Source: Methylobacillus methanolivorans (GTDB lineage Bacteria > Pseudomonadota > Gammaproteobacteria > Burkholderiales > Methylophilaceae). Taken from it: a stretch of 64,000 nucleotides of DNA. Where the stretch lies: the NCBI RefSeq assembly GCF_020531845.1, contig NZ_JAJAVF010000002.1:62001-126000 (forward strand), written 5' to 3'. Shown here one piece after another: positions 35,901 through 45,666 of this stretch (positions within the stretch are counted from its first letter, which is position 1; the number at the start of each line of letters is the position of its first letter). The notes beneath the pieces are model-generated. The model was not told where the DNA came from and did no database searches. It saw only the letters and a program-made list of their open reading frames with translations. A program made the position numbers and the translations under genes.

Positions 35901-36347
35901 ATGAAAAAATTCTTGAATATGTTACGAAGCCTGCTCATCATCGCCGCATTCTCTGGTAGTGTTGCTGCTCAGGCAGCGCCAGTGTTTGAGGTGGATTCAG
36001 CAACCACGTTACCGGGGATATACAAGTACAACATTGGTTTGCTAGCAGGGGATTATTCCTTGTCATTGACTGATGTTAACAGTAGCTTTTCCTGGCTAGG
36101 TGTGACTCTGGGGCAGGGTGCGACGCAGCTTGGTACTTTGAGCTTGTTGGGGGCAATTGATAGCGGCGTATTTAATTTTTCCGTAGCTAGCGATGGTATC
36201 TATACTGCTTTGTTGTATGCGCGAGGAGGTGTAGGGCCAACTAACTTGGTGATTACCGCAGTGCCAGAGCCTGAGGTGGCTGCCATGTTGATGGTGGGCT
36301 TGGGTTTAGTGGCTTTGGGCGCACGTCGTAGACGCAAGCTGTCATAG
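35901..36347 (+). CDS. Small PEP-CTERM surface protein
   Basis: 148 residues. ATG 35901 follows AGGGA at 8 bases; in-frame ATG 35892 is within the ribosome site. Signal peptide (LLIIAAFSGSVAAQA), beta-rich body (GIYKYNIGLLAGDYSLSLTDVNSSF), C-terminal VPEPEVAAMLMVGLGLV followed by ARRRRK. Candidate XrtB substrate. Thirteen bases after the previous gene, hence co-transcribed with it from the sigma-54-like site. Confidence 0.85.
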   Translation: MKKFLNMLRSLLIIAAFSGSVAAQAAPVFEVDSATTLPGIYKYNIGLLAGDYSLSLTDVNSSFSWLGVTLGQGATQLGTLSLLGAIDSGVFNFSVASDGIYTALLYARGGVGPTNLVITAVPEPEVAAMLMVGLGLVALGARRRRKLS

Positions 36348-36375
36348 CGTCTGACATCCAGTCATTGTAAGATTC

Positions 36376-36400
36376 ATGGGAGCTTAGGCTCCCATTTTTA
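36376..36400 (+). terminator. Rho-independent terminator
   Basis: Perfect 8-bp stem ATGGGAGC / GCTCCCAT with a 4-base loop and five T, closing the second PEP-CTERM pair. Confidence 0.9.
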
Positions 36401-36450
36401 TTTGTATGATCCCAGCAGGTATTTAAGTTAAAAAACGGATAAAAGCGAAC

Positions 36451-37488
36451 GTGCGATATTTCTTAGTGCTCTGTTGTGTGTTTCAAGCTCTTTGTGTTTG
36501 GGCTGGGGAAGCGATTTCTCTGCGAACACCTAACAAGGATGGATACAATCTGCAGCCGGAGAATGTGGCTGTCATCGTCAATACAGACCAGCCGGAAAGT
36601 GTGCAGGCAGGGGAGTATTATCTTAAAGTGCGTCGCGTACCTGTGGAAAATCTCATTAAGGTGAGTATTCCTGGCAGCCCTAAGAAGTTGAGCGCGCAAT
36701 ACTTTTCCCAGCTTAAGCAAGAAATTGATGCTCAGCTAAAGCCCCAGCATCAGGCGATTGTGATGATGTGGACAGCGCCTTATGCCGTGGAGTGTAACTC
36801 CATTACTTCGGCGATGACTATGGGGTTTGACCCTGAGCAATGTGCTAATACTTGCGCGCCAGCCAAGCATCCTAGCCGCTATTTCAACTCCCGCTCGCTC
36901 AAGCCTTTTGATGAGATGGGTTATCGATTGTCCATGTTGTTGCCCGTACAGTCGTTTGATGAGGCCAAGTCTTTGATTGATCGCGGCTTTGCCAGTGACT
37001 ACAGTGCGCCTGCTGCCACGGCTTATTACCTGACAACTTCAGATAAGAATCGCAGCAGTCGCGCCATGTTTTTCCCACCTTCAGGCAAGGTGGCTCAACG
37101 GTATCTTGAAATCAAAAGCCTCAACACTGATAGCATTCGTGATGTGCAGGACATCATGATTTACCAGACAGGTCTGGTAAAGGTGCCTTATCTTGATACC
37201 CTGCAGTTCTTCCCAGGTGCCTTGGCAGACCACCTGACCTCAACCGGGGGTGATTTGTTGAGCAATGGGCAGATGAGCAGCTTACGTTGGCTGGAAGCAG
37301 GGGCGACGGCTAGCTATGGCACGGTGTCGGAACCATGCAATTATTGGCAGAAATTTCCTAATCCTTCAGTATTGCTCAAGCATTATCTCTTGGGGGCTTC
37401 GGCGATTGAAGCTTATTGGAAGAGCGTGGCTTGGCCTGTTCAGGGAGTCTTTATCGGAGAGCCATTGGCCTCACCTTACAAGCGATAA
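36451..37488 (+). CDS. TIGR03790-family secreted protein
   Basis: 345 residues from GTG 36451. Signal peptide (FLVLCCVFQALCVWA), then ENVAVIVNTDQPESVQAGEYYLKVRRVP, the typical start of the TIGR03790 family, with AIVMMWTAPYAVEC and a C-terminal SSLRWLEAGATASYGTVSEPCNYWQKFPNP. The family occurs mainly in genomes with exosortase/PEP-CTERM systems and has no known activity; the late segment (YGTVSEPC before a helix) looks peptidase-like, which is only an impression. Its place right after PEP-CTERM genes supports a link to surface-protein sorting. Confidence 0.8.
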   Translation: MRYFLVLCCVFQALCVWAGEAISLRTPNKDGYNLQPENVAVIVNTDQPESVQAGEYYLKVRRVPVENLIKVSIPGSPKKLSAQYFSQLKQEIDAQLKPQHQAIVMMWTAPYAVECNSITSAMTMGFDPEQCANTCAPAKHPSRYFNSRSLKPFDEMGYRLSMLLPVQSFDEAKSLIDRGFASDYSAPAATAYYLTTSDKNRSSRAMFFPPSGKVAQRYLEIKSLNTDSIRDVQDIMIYQTGLVKVPYLDTLQFFPGALADHLTSTGGDLLSNGQMSSLRWLEAGATASYGTVSEPCNYWQKFPNPSVLLKHYLLGASAIEAYWKSVAWPVQGVFIGEPLASPYKR

Positions 37489-37551
37489 GGTATCGCTTGT
37501 TGTGGTGCTTGTGGCCTCTATGCGATAATCGCCAACTACATTGATTGCGCA

Positions 37552-37579
37552 AGCAAAAGCCGTTTGACGGCTTTTGCTG
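37552..37579 (+). terminator. Strong hairpin before thrS (terminator or leader element)
   Basis: AGCAAAAGCCG / CGGCTTTTGCT, 11 bp, 5-base loop, 19 bases before the thrS ATG. T-rich bases follow but there is no clean T-run. It probably ends the upstream transcript; a role in thrS leader control is possible, but no anticodon-like loop for ThrRS is seen. Confidence 0.5.
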
Positions 37580-37597
37580 TTTATTGGGTAAGGATAT

Positions 37598-39505
37598 ATG
37601 CCAGTTATTCGTTTGCCAGATGGTTCGGAACGCAAGTTTGATGAGCCTGTGACTGTCGCAGAAGTTGCGATGAATATTGGTGCCGGTTTGGCACGTGCTG
37701 CTTTGGGCGGCAAGGTCAATGGCAAGGCCGTGGATACTTCGTATCAGATCACAGACGATGTTGATCTGGCGATTATTACCGATCGCGATGCTGACGGGCT
37801 GGAGATTATCCGCCACTCAACCGCCCATTTGCTGGCGCAGGCAGTCAAGCAGTTATTCCCAGAAGCACAGGTGACGATTGGTCCTGTGATCGACAACGGT
37901 TTTTACTACGACTTTTCCTATAAACGTCCATTTACGCCTGAAGATTTGCAGGCAATCGAAGCTCGTATGCAGGAGCTGGTCAAGCGCGACATTCCTGTCG
38001 TGCGTACTGTCATGATGCGCGATGAGGCCGTCGCTTATTTCAAATCGATTGGCGAGGATTACAAGGCTGAGATTATCGGCTCTATTCCTGCAGATCAGGA
38101 AATCTCCTTGTATACCCAGGATGATTTTACTGATCTTTGCCGTGGCACCCACGTGCCATCCACTGGCAAGCTCAAAGCCTTTAAGCTCATGAAGGTTGCT
38201 GGTGCCTATTGGCGCGGCGATTCCAACAACGAGATGTTGCAGCGCATCTATGGCACAGCATGGGCCAAGAGGGATGATCTGGAAGCTTATCTGCACATGC
38301 TGGAGGAGGCTGAAAAGCGTGACCATCGCAAGTTGGGCCGTCAGTTGGACTTCTTCCATATGCAGGATGAGGCGCCGGGCATGGTGTTCTGGCATCCGCG
38401 TGGGTGGAGCATCTGGCAGGAAGTTGAGCAGTATATGCGCAACATGTTCCGCGAGTATGGCTATCAGGAAGTGCGTACACCGACCATCATGGATCGCTCT
38501 ATGTGGGAGAAATCAGGGCATTGGCAGAACTATCATGACAATATGTTCACGACCGCCTCGGAAAACCGGGATTATGCAGTCAAGCCAATGAATTGCCCTG
38601 GACACATTCAGATATTCAATAGCTCTCTGCATAGTTATCGTGATCTGCCATTGCGCTTGGCTGAGTTTGGTTCATGTCATCGCAATGAGCCTTCTGGTGC
38701 TTTGCATGGGCTGATGCGCGTGCGTGGCTTTACTCAAGATGATGCCCACATCTTCTGTACTGAAAATCAAGTGAAGGATGAAGTAGCTGATTTCATCGTC
38801 ATGCTCTACAAGGCCTACCAGGACTTTGGTTTCACAGAAGTCTTGGTCAAGCTTTCCACCCGTCCTGCAAAGCGCGTGGGTACCGACGAGGCATGGGACA
38901 AAGCCGAGGAGGCGCTGGCTATTGCGTTGCGTCAAAACAATCTGGGGTTTGAGTTGCAGCCGGGTGAAGGTGCTTTTTACGGACCCAAGATTGAGTTCAC
39001 GCTAAAGGATAGTCTTGGTCGCTTGTGGCAGTGCGGTACCATCCAGCTTGATTTTAACTTGCCTGAGCGCTTGGGTGCCGAGTATGTTGACGAGGACAAT
39101 ACCCGTAAGCATCCAGTGATGTTGCATCGCGCCATTGTTGGTTCCATGGAGCGCTTTATTGGTATCCTGATCGAGAACTTTGCTGGCGCCATGCCTGCTT
39201 GGTTGGCACCGGTGCAAGCGATGGTGCTCAATATCAGTGATGGGCAGGCTGAATATGTCAATTCCGTGGTCGAGGAGCTACGCAAAAATGGCTTCCGTGT
39301 CGATTCGGACTTGAGAAATGAGAAAATAACCTATAAAATCCGCGAGCATAGCTTGCAGAAGCTGCCTTACCTCCTGGTTGCAGGTGAGCGCGAAATGCAA
39401 ACTGGTCAAGTGGCCGTGCGTACTCGCAAGGGCGAAGACCTAGGTTCAATGCCGGTAAGTGCGTTTATTGAGCGCTTGAAGGCCGACATTACCGATAAGG
39501 TCTAA
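37598..39505 (+). CDS. thrS: Threonyl-tRNA synthetase
   Basis: 635 residues, standard length. TGS domain (about 1-62), editing domain with [12 protein letters not shown] and [10 protein letters not shown], catalytic core with zinc Cys in MNCPGH, motif 2 ([26 protein letters not shown]) and motif 3 ([17 protein letters not shown]), then the anticodon-binding domain ([15 protein letters not shown]). Charges tRNA-Thr and hydrolyses Ser-tRNA-Thr. First gene of the conserved thrS-infC-rpmI-rplT-pheST-ihfA run. Confidence 0.98.
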   Translation: MPVIRLPDGSERKFDEPVTVAEVAMNIGAGLARAALGGKVNGKAVDTSYQITDDVDLAIITDRDADGLEIIRHSTAHLLAQAVKQLFPEAQVTIGPVIDNGFYYDFSYKRPFTPEDLQAIEARMQELVKRDIPVVRTVMMRDEAVAYFKSIGEDYKAEIIGSIPADQEISLYTQDDFTDLCRGTHVPSTGKLKAFKLMKVAGAYWRGDSNNEMLQRIYGTAWAKRDDLEAYLHMLEEAEKRDHRKLGRQLDFFHMQDEAPGMVFWHPRGWSIWQEVEQYMRNMFREYGYQEVRTPTIMDRSMWEKSGHWQNYHDNMFTTASENRDYAVKPMNCPGHIQIFNSSLHSYRDLPLRLAEFGSCHRNEPSGALHGLMRVRGFTQDDAHIFCTENQVKDEVADFIVMLYKAYQDFGFTEVLVKLSTRPAKRVGTDEAWDKAEEALAIALRQNNLGFELQPGEGAFYGPKIEFTLKDSLGRLWQCGTIQLDFNLPERLGAEYVDEDNTRKHPVMLHRAIVGSMERFIGILIENFAGAMPAWLAPVQAMVLNISDGQAEYVNSVVEELRKNGFRVDSDLRNEKITYKIREHSLQKLPYLLVAGEREMQTGQVAVRTRKGEDLGSMPVSAFIERLKADITDKV

Positions 39506-39570
39506 AGTACCTCGCAAGTAGCGCGGTCTATTATTTTGGCCTTACATATTAAATAACGGGAGATTTTGCG

Positions 39571-40098
39571 ATAGCTCAGGAAAAGGAATTGCGGATCAAT
39601 GGCGATATTACAGCGTCACAGGTTCGCTTGGTTGGGGTGGATAACGAGCCGTTAGGCATCGTTAGTCTGAATGAAGCATTTGCCAAGGCCGAAGAGATTG
39701 ATACCGATTTGGTTGAGATCGCGCCACAGGCTAGTCCGCCTGTCTGTCGGTTGATGGATTACGGCAAATTTAAGTATGCCGAAAGCAAGCGTCAGCATGA
39801 AGCACGCCTCAAGCAAAAGCAGGTGCAGGTCAAGGAAGTTAAGTTCCGTCCTGGCACTGACGAAGGCGACTACCAAGTCAAGCTACGTAACCTGATTCGT
39901 TTCCTGCAGGAAGGTGATAAGGCAAAAGTGACCTTGCGCTTCCGTGGTCGTGAAATTACTCACCAAGAGATTGGTTTGGCGTTGCTGAAGCGAGTTGAGG
40001 CTGACTTGCTTGAGCACGCAGTGGTGGAGCAGTTCCCCAAGATGGAAGGCCGCCAGATGGTGATGGTGTTATCACCGCAAAAGAAAGCAAAGCCTTGA
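39571..40098 (+). CDS. infC: Translation initiation factor IF-3 (AUA start)
   Basis: 175 residues from ATA 39571 (ATA GCT CAG GAA AAG). A strong CGGGAGA site lies seven bases upstream. No ATG/GTG exists between this site and the conserved [16 protein letters not shown]; the in-frame TTG 39589 is too far inside. Non-canonical starts are the rule for infC because IF-3 rejects them and so limits its own synthesis; AUU is known in E. coli. N- and C-domains are complete ([39 protein letters not shown]). Essential ribosomal fidelity factor. Confidence 0.96.
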   Translation: MAQEKELRINGDITASQVRLVGVDNEPLGIVSLNEAFAKAEEIDTDLVEIAPQASPPVCRLMDYGKFKYAESKRQHEARLKQKQVQVKEVKFRPGTDEGDYQVKLRNLIRFLQEGDKAKVTLRFRGREITHQEIGLALLKRVEADLLEHAVVEQFPKMEGRQMVMVLSPQKKAKP

Positions 40099-40206
40099 TG
40101 CCTTCTGGCGGCAGGGTTTGTGAGTAGTAAGCAGTAAAGGAAGCGGCGACGAGGCCAACGGCATGCCCGATCGCTCTTTTTTCAATATCCCTTTTAGGAG
40201 AACAAA

Positions 40207-40404
40207 ATGCCAAAGATGAAGACCAAGAGTAGCGCCAAAAAGCGCTTCAAGTTCTTGGGAAATGGCAAGGTGAAGCGTACTCACTCTCACCTGCGTCATA
40301 TCCTGACCAAGAAGACCACTAAGCAGAAGCGTAACCTGCGCGGCACGGCTATTATTTCCTCAACTGACGTCAAGCGCGTACGCGCCATGATGCCAACTCA
40401 ATAA
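40207..40404 (+). CDS. rpmI: 50S ribosomal protein L35
   Basis: 65 residues, highly basic: [15 protein letters not shown], then [19 protein letters not shown]. Ribosome site TTTTAGGAG. The 108-base gap after infC could hold an L20-type leader structure (a GC-rich CGGCGACGAGGCC stretch and a run of six T at 40178-40183), but I could not fold one with confidence. Confidence 0.98.
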   Translation: MPKMKTKSSAKKRFKFLGNGKVKRTHSHLRHILTKKTTKQKRNLRGTAIISSTDVKRVRAMMPTQ

Positions 40405-40415
40405 GGAGATAAGAG

Positions 40416-40778
40416 ATGCCTAGAGTAAAGCGTGGTGTTATTGCCCGTGCGCGTCACAAGAAGGTTCTGAACGCTGCCAAGGGTTATCGTGGTCGTCGTA
40501 AGAACGTCTACCGTATCGCCAAACAGGCGGTGATGAAGGCTGGTCAATATGCTTACCGTGACCGCCGTCAAAGAAAGCGTCAATTCCGCGCATTGTGGAT
40601 TGCACGTATCAATGCCGGTGCTCGTGAGTATGGCTTGACCTACAGCCGTTTCATCAACGGTCTGAAGAAGTCTGCGGTTGAAGTTGACCGCAAGGTGCTG
40701 GCCGATCTGGCTGTGTTCGACAAGCAGGCGTTTGCCAAGTTTGCCGAACTTGCTAAATCCGGTCTCGCCGCTGCCTAA
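40416..40778 (+). CDS. rplT: 50S ribosomal protein L20
   Basis: 120 residues: [32 protein letters not shown] region, [20 protein letters not shown] and [13 protein letters not shown] are the family pattern. Assembly protein of the large subunit and, in many bacteria, the repressor of its own operon. Eleven bases after rpmI, and followed by a strong terminator. Confidence 0.98.
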   Translation: MPRVKRGVIARARHKKVLNAAKGYRGRRKNVYRIAKQAVMKAGQYAYRDRRQRKRQFRALWIARINAGAREYGLTYSRFINGLKKSAVEVDRKVLADLAVFDKQAFAKFAELAKSGLAAA

Positions 40779-40792
40779 GCAACAGCAATAAG

Positions 40793-40822
40793 AAAAGGAG
40801 GCCTTGTGCCTCCTTTTTTTTC
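40793..40822 (+). terminator. Rho-independent terminator after rplT
   Basis: Stem AAAAGGAGGC / GCCTCCTTTT, 5-base loop, eight or more T. It separates thrS-rplT from pheST. Confidence 0.93.
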
Positions 40823-40904
40823 CGGGTTTTTCCACAAGCGGCCATGATGTTTGATGGCATGTGGCATCAATTTGAAGAGTGGTTGTTTGTGAAAGCATCC
40901 GTGA

Positions 40905-41903
<999 letters not shown>

Positions 41904-41929
41904 CCCCTACTTTTGGACAGATCAATACT

Positions 41930-44284
41930 ATGCAATTTTCTGAACACTGGCTGCGCCAATTTGTAAATCCAAGCCTGGATAGCCAGGGCTTGAGCCACGC
42001 CCTCACTATGGCGGGCCTGGAAGTGGAAGAGCTGGAGCCGGTTGCTCCTGATTTCACTAAGGTTGTTGTCGCGGAAATTATCAGTGCCGAGAAGCACCCG
42101 GACGCTGATCGCCTGCAGATCTGCAAGGTCAACGTCGGCGCTGCAGAGCCACTGCAAATCGTATGCGGTGCGTCCAATGCACGCGCTGGGCTTAAGGCCC
42201 CTTGTGCGCTGGTGGGTGCAGAGCTGCCTGGCTTCAAGATCAAGCAAGCCAAAGTGCGCGGTGTTGAATCCTTCGGCATGATGTGCTCTGCCAAAGAGCT
42301 GGGCATGGCCGAGGAGAGTGATGGCATATTGGAACTGGCGGCAGATGCGCCAGTGGGCCAAGATATTCGCGAATTATTCGACCTTAACGATAAGCTGCTC
42401 ACCCTTAAGCTGACACCTAACCGTACCGATTGTTTGAGTATTGTCGGGATTGCCCGGGATGTGAGCGCGTTAACTGGTGCGTCACTGCAGTTACCAGTGA
42501 TTCAGCAGGTGCCTGTTAGTCATACGCATCAGTTGGCGGTCAAGGTACATGAGCCAAGCGCTTCCCCACGCTATGCTGGCCGCCTGATACAGGGTGTTGA
42601 TGCTAACGCTGCAACGCCAGATTGGATGATGCGTAGGTTAGAACGCAGCGGTATCCGTAGTATCAGTGCGATTGTCGATATTACCAATTATGTCTTGTTG
42701 GAGCAGGGCCAGCCACTGCATGCATTTGATGCGGACAAGCTCCAAGGCGGTATTCAGGTGCGCTATGCACGTCAAGGCGAAGAGTTGTTGTTGCTCAATG
42801 ATCAGCAGCTGACTTTGAGCGATGATTTTCTGGTGATTGCCGATGATCAGGGGCCTTTGGCGCTGGCCGGGATCATGGGCGGTGAAGCAAGCGCGGTAGG
42901 TGATACCACCCGCAATATTTTTCTCGAAAGTGCGTTCTTTGACCCTGCAGTGATCGTGGGTAAGGCGCGCCGATTGAATTTTTCTACTGACTCCTCTTAT
43001 CGTTTCGAGCGTGGTGTTGATTTTGGCAATACCGTACAGGCTCTGGAGCGCGCTAGCCAATTGGTGCTGGAAATCTGCGGTGGCCAGGCGGGGACAGTAA
43101 CCGAGGTATTGCACCAGTTGCCTCAACGTCCCGCTGTGCATTTGCGCTTGGGACGGCTGAATTCTGTACTGGGTATTACGCTGGATGCAACACTTGTGGC
43201 TGCATTGCTTAAGCGCTTAGATTTCCAGTTTACGCAGGTTGCAGACGGTGTTGAGGTGACGCCTCCTAGCTATCGTTTCGATATCAAGATAGAGGAAGAT
43301 TTGATCGAAGAGGCGGCCCGCTTGCATGGATATGACAATATTCCGGCACTGGCGCCACAGGACGAACAGCGTATGTTGCCATCACCAGAGTCCAGGCTGA
43401 ACCGAAACAGTTTGCGCGATAGCTTGGCGGCCAGTGGTTATCAGGAGATTGTTAGCTACAGCTTTGTTGATGAAAGCTGGGAGCGTGACTTCCTTGGTAA
43501 CGCTAATGCGATTGCCCTGAAAAATCCTATCGCGAGCAACCTCGGTGTTATGCGCACGGGGCTATGGGCTGGCTTGATGGAAACCTTGATCTATAATCTC
43601 AACCGCAAGCAGGAGCGTGTGCGCCTGTTTGAAATTGGCTCGGCGTATTTTGCCGAAGATGCAGGGTATCGAGAAGTGGGTCGTATTTCTGGCCTGGCTT
43701 ATGGCGGTGCTGAACCAGAACAATGGGCTGTGGCTGCACGTGAAGTCGATTTTTTCGATGTGAAGACGGAAGTAGATCGCCTGACCCATGGCCGTGCTCA
43801 ATATGTCGCTGGACAACACCCAGCTCTGCATCCTGGCCAAACTGCGCAAATCTTGGTAAATGGCCAGGCTATTGGTTGGATAGGTAAGTTACACCCCAAG
43901 TGGCAACAGCATTATCAATTGCCCCGTAGTGCCATATTGTTTGAGCTGGATATTGAGCCTTTGCTGCAATCTCAGGTGGCATCCTATGTGCAGGTAGGGA
44001 AATTCCCTCCGGTGCGTCGTGATATGGCTGTGGTGGTGGATGAATCTACTTCTATCCAGGCATTAATCGACACCATGCGGACGAGCAAAAATACCTTGAT
44101 CAGCGACATTGCGTTGTTCGATGTTTACCAAGGTAAAGGCATTGCTGAAGGGAAAAAAAGCCTTGCATTTCTTGTGCTTATGCAAGATACTCAAAAAACT
44201 TTGACCGATGCAGAAGCCGATGCAGTAATGGCCGAGTTGCTGGATTTATTGGCTCAGCAACATGGTGCAGCATTAAGAAATTAG
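41930..44284 (+). CDS. pheT: Phenylalanyl-tRNA synthetase beta subunit
   Basis: 784 residues. EMAP/tRNA-binding domain at about 39-148 ([21 protein letters not shown]), B3/4 editing domain ([21 protein letters not shown]), B5 domain ([11 protein letters not shown]), catalytic-like core ([14 protein letters not shown]) and C-terminal FDX-ACB domain ([27 protein letters not shown]). Complete, co-transcribed with pheS and ihfA. Confidence 0.98.
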   Translation: MQFSEHWLRQFVNPSLDSQGLSHALTMAGLEVEELEPVAPDFTKVVVAEIISAEKHPDADRLQICKVNVGAAEPLQIVCGASNARAGLKAPCALVGAELPGFKIKQAKVRGVESFGMMCSAKELGMAEESDGILELAADAPVGQDIRELFDLNDKLLTLKLTPNRTDCLSIVGIARDVSALTGASLQLPVIQQVPVSHTHQLAVKVHEPSASPRYAGRLIQGVDANAATPDWMMRRLERSGIRSISAIVDITNYVLLEQGQPLHAFDADKLQGGIQVRYARQGEELLLLNDQQLTLSDDFLVIADDQGPLALAGIMGGEASAVGDTTRNIFLESAFFDPAVIVGKARRLNFSTDSSYRFERGVDFGNTVQALERASQLVLEICGGQAGTVTEVLHQLPQRPAVHLRLGRLNSVLGITLDATLVAALLKRLDFQFTQVADGVEVTPPSYRFDIKIEEDLIEEAARLHGYDNIPALAPQDEQRMLPSPESRLNRNSLRDSLAASGYQEIVSYSFVDESWERDFLGNANAIALKNPIASNLGVMRTGLWAGLMETLIYNLNRKQERVRLFEIGSAYFAEDAGYREVGRISGLAYGGAEPEQWAVAAREVDFFDVKTEVDRLTHGRAQYVAGQHPALHPGQTAQILVNGQAIGWIGKLHPKWQQHYQLPRSAILFELDIEPLLQSQVASYVQVGKFPPVRRDMAVVVDESTSIQALIDTMRTSKNTLISDIALFDVYQGKGIAEGKKSLAFLVLMQDTQKTLTDAEADAVMAELLDLLAQQHGAALRN

Positions 44285-44310
44285 AAAAAAGTAGTAGGGA
44301 AAGGTTTTGC

Positions 44311-44613
44311 ATGACATTAACAAAAGCTGATTTGGCTGATTTACTGTTTGAACAAGTAGGTTTGAACAAGCGTGAAGCCAAGGACATGGTAGAAGCATTT
44401 TTCGAGGAAATCCGTACAGCACTGGAAGCTGGCGATAGCGTCAAACTCTCGGGTTTTGGCAATTTCGAGTTACGCCAGAAGTCTGAGCGCCCAGGGCGCA
44501 ATCCAAAAACAGGCGAAGAGATTCCCATCACTGCTCGCCGCGTAGTGACTTTCCATGCTAGCCAAAAGCTTAAGAGCAAGGTAGAGGAGGCATATGCCGG
44601 AGCAAGCGCCTAA
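44311..44613 (+). CDS. ihfA: Integration host factor alpha subunit
   Basis: 100 residues: [41 protein letters not shown], and the beta-arm [22 protein letters not shown] with the intercalating proline. DNA-bending protein needed at sigma-54 promoters, replication and recombination. Standard position after pheT; its end overlaps the next start. Confidence 0.97.
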   Translation: MTLTKADLADLLFEQVGLNKREAKDMVEAFFEEIRTALEAGDSVKLSGFGNFELRQKSERPGRNPKTGEEIPITARRVVTFHASQKLKSKVEEAYAGASA

Positions 44614-45016
44614 GGTTCAGCTCCCGCCGATCCCTGCAAAACGCTATTTCACCATTGGTGAAGTCAGTGATTTGTGCGGGGTCAAACCCCATGTGTTGCG
44701 ATACTGGGAGCAGGAGTTTACCCAGCTCAAACCCGTAAAGCGCCGTGGAAACCGCCGGTATTATCAGCATCATGAAGTGTTGCTGATTAGGCGCATACGT
44801 GAGTTGCTCTATGAGCAAGGCTTTACCATCAGTGGTGCGCGTAATCGCCTAGATGAAAGTAATGGCAATGGTTTGTCTCACGAAAGTAGTATTCATGAGT
44901 CATCTGTTGCCGATATTCAAGTAGCTTCTGCTGCGCAATCAATTACCCCTGCAGTTGATTTTGCAGCACTACGTTCAGAACTCCGCGAAGTGCTGAATTT
45001 ATTAAGCCTACACTGA
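44594..45016 (+). CDS. MerR-family transcriptional regulator downstream of ihfA
   Basis: 140 residues; ATG 44594 lies inside the end of ihfA behind GGAGG. Winged-helix MerR domain: [48 protein letters not shown]. The C-terminal 50 residues are short and not cysteine-rich, so metal sensing is unlikely. A MerR gene at this place is conserved in beta- and gammaproteobacteria; its targets are unknown to me. Confidence 0.9.
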   Translation: MPEQAPKVQLPPIPAKRYFTIGEVSDLCGVKPHVLRYWEQEFTQLKPVKRRGNRRYYQHHEVLLIRRIRELLYEQGFTISGARNRLDESNGNGLSHESSIHESSVADIQVASAAQSITPAVDFAALRSELREVLNLLSLH

Positions 45017-45102
45017 ATAAAGCCCTATTTTTACCTGTGCTAAATCCGGTATTTTTGATACAATCTTTTTCTTGATTTTCGGCCCTGCCGGAAACCTAGG
45101 TT

Positions 45103-45179
45103 CGGGGCGTAGCGCAGCCTGGTAGCGTACTTGCATGGGGTGCAAGGGGTCGTGTGTTCGAATCACACCGTCCCGACCA
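45103..45179 (+). tRNA. tRNA-Pro (GGG)
   Basis: 77 bases with encoded CCA. Acceptor CGGGGCG pairs with CGTCCCG (one G-T), D-arm TAGCGCAGCCTGGTAGCG, anticodon stem CTTGC/GCAAG with loop ATGGGGT (anticodon GGG), T-arm with GTTCGAATC. Confidence 0.97.
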
Positions 45180-45224
45180 ATAGCAGCAAGGGTTTCACGA
45201 ATTATCCCCTGTGAGATACCTGCA

Positions 45225-45252
45225 TAAGTATTAGAACATGTTCTAATACTTA
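45225..45252. promoter_or_regulatory. 28-bp perfect palindrome
   Basis: The half-site TAAGTATTAGAACA is followed directly by its exact reverse complement, with no spacer. A perfect dyad without loop suits a dimeric DNA-binding protein better than an RNA hairpin, although it could also fold in the tRNA-Pro precursor. It begins 46 bases after the tRNA. Confidence 0.7.
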
Positions 45253-45267
45253 CTCTTTCGGAGGCAT

Positions 45268-45287
45268 GGTCAGAATCACTTCTGACC
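45268..45287 (+). repeat. Stem-loop GGTCAGAA-TCAC-TTCTGACC
   Basis: A perfect 8-bp stem with a 4-base loop, 15 bases after the 28-bp palindrome. No T-run follows, so it is a weak terminator candidate at best; it may stabilise the 3' end of the tRNA transcript or be part of the operator region. Confidence 0.5.
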
Positions 45288-45666
45288 GCTCTGGAAGACT
45301 CAGTTTATATACTCCTCCGTCATAGATTCATCGGTTGTGCTGCTGTAATACGCAGTTATTTCAATTCATAGCTAGCAATCTTTGTGTCAGCCTTAACTCC
45401 TTCAGTGTTGTGCCCTTCTACGTTGCTGCTTTCTGTCGCTCTGCGGAAAGTCGTGCCTATGCCATTGATTGTATATGGTTGATTTTATTAAGTACGAAAT
45501 AGTGCAGTGTTGATTGCCGATGATATTTGTTCTTATGACAGTGTCAGCTGGCCTGGGTATCGTTGACATGTCTATACTGATTACGCAAACTTGCCGCTGA
45601 TGCAAGGCTAAGCCTTAATCATTAGAACGTAAAAAATCTAATTTGTGACTATTTTATTAGGGGATC

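Larger units (their letters stand above)
45180..45666. other. Gene-free stretch after tRNA-Pro
   Basis: About 490 bases without a coding sequence that I can support on either strand. It starts with two strong dyads (45225-45252 and 45268-45287) and continues with unremarkable AT-leaning sequence. No copy of the tRNA 3' end is seen downstream, so there is no sign of an integrated element using this tRNA. It must carry the promoter of the envelope operon at 45667. Confidence 0.6.
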
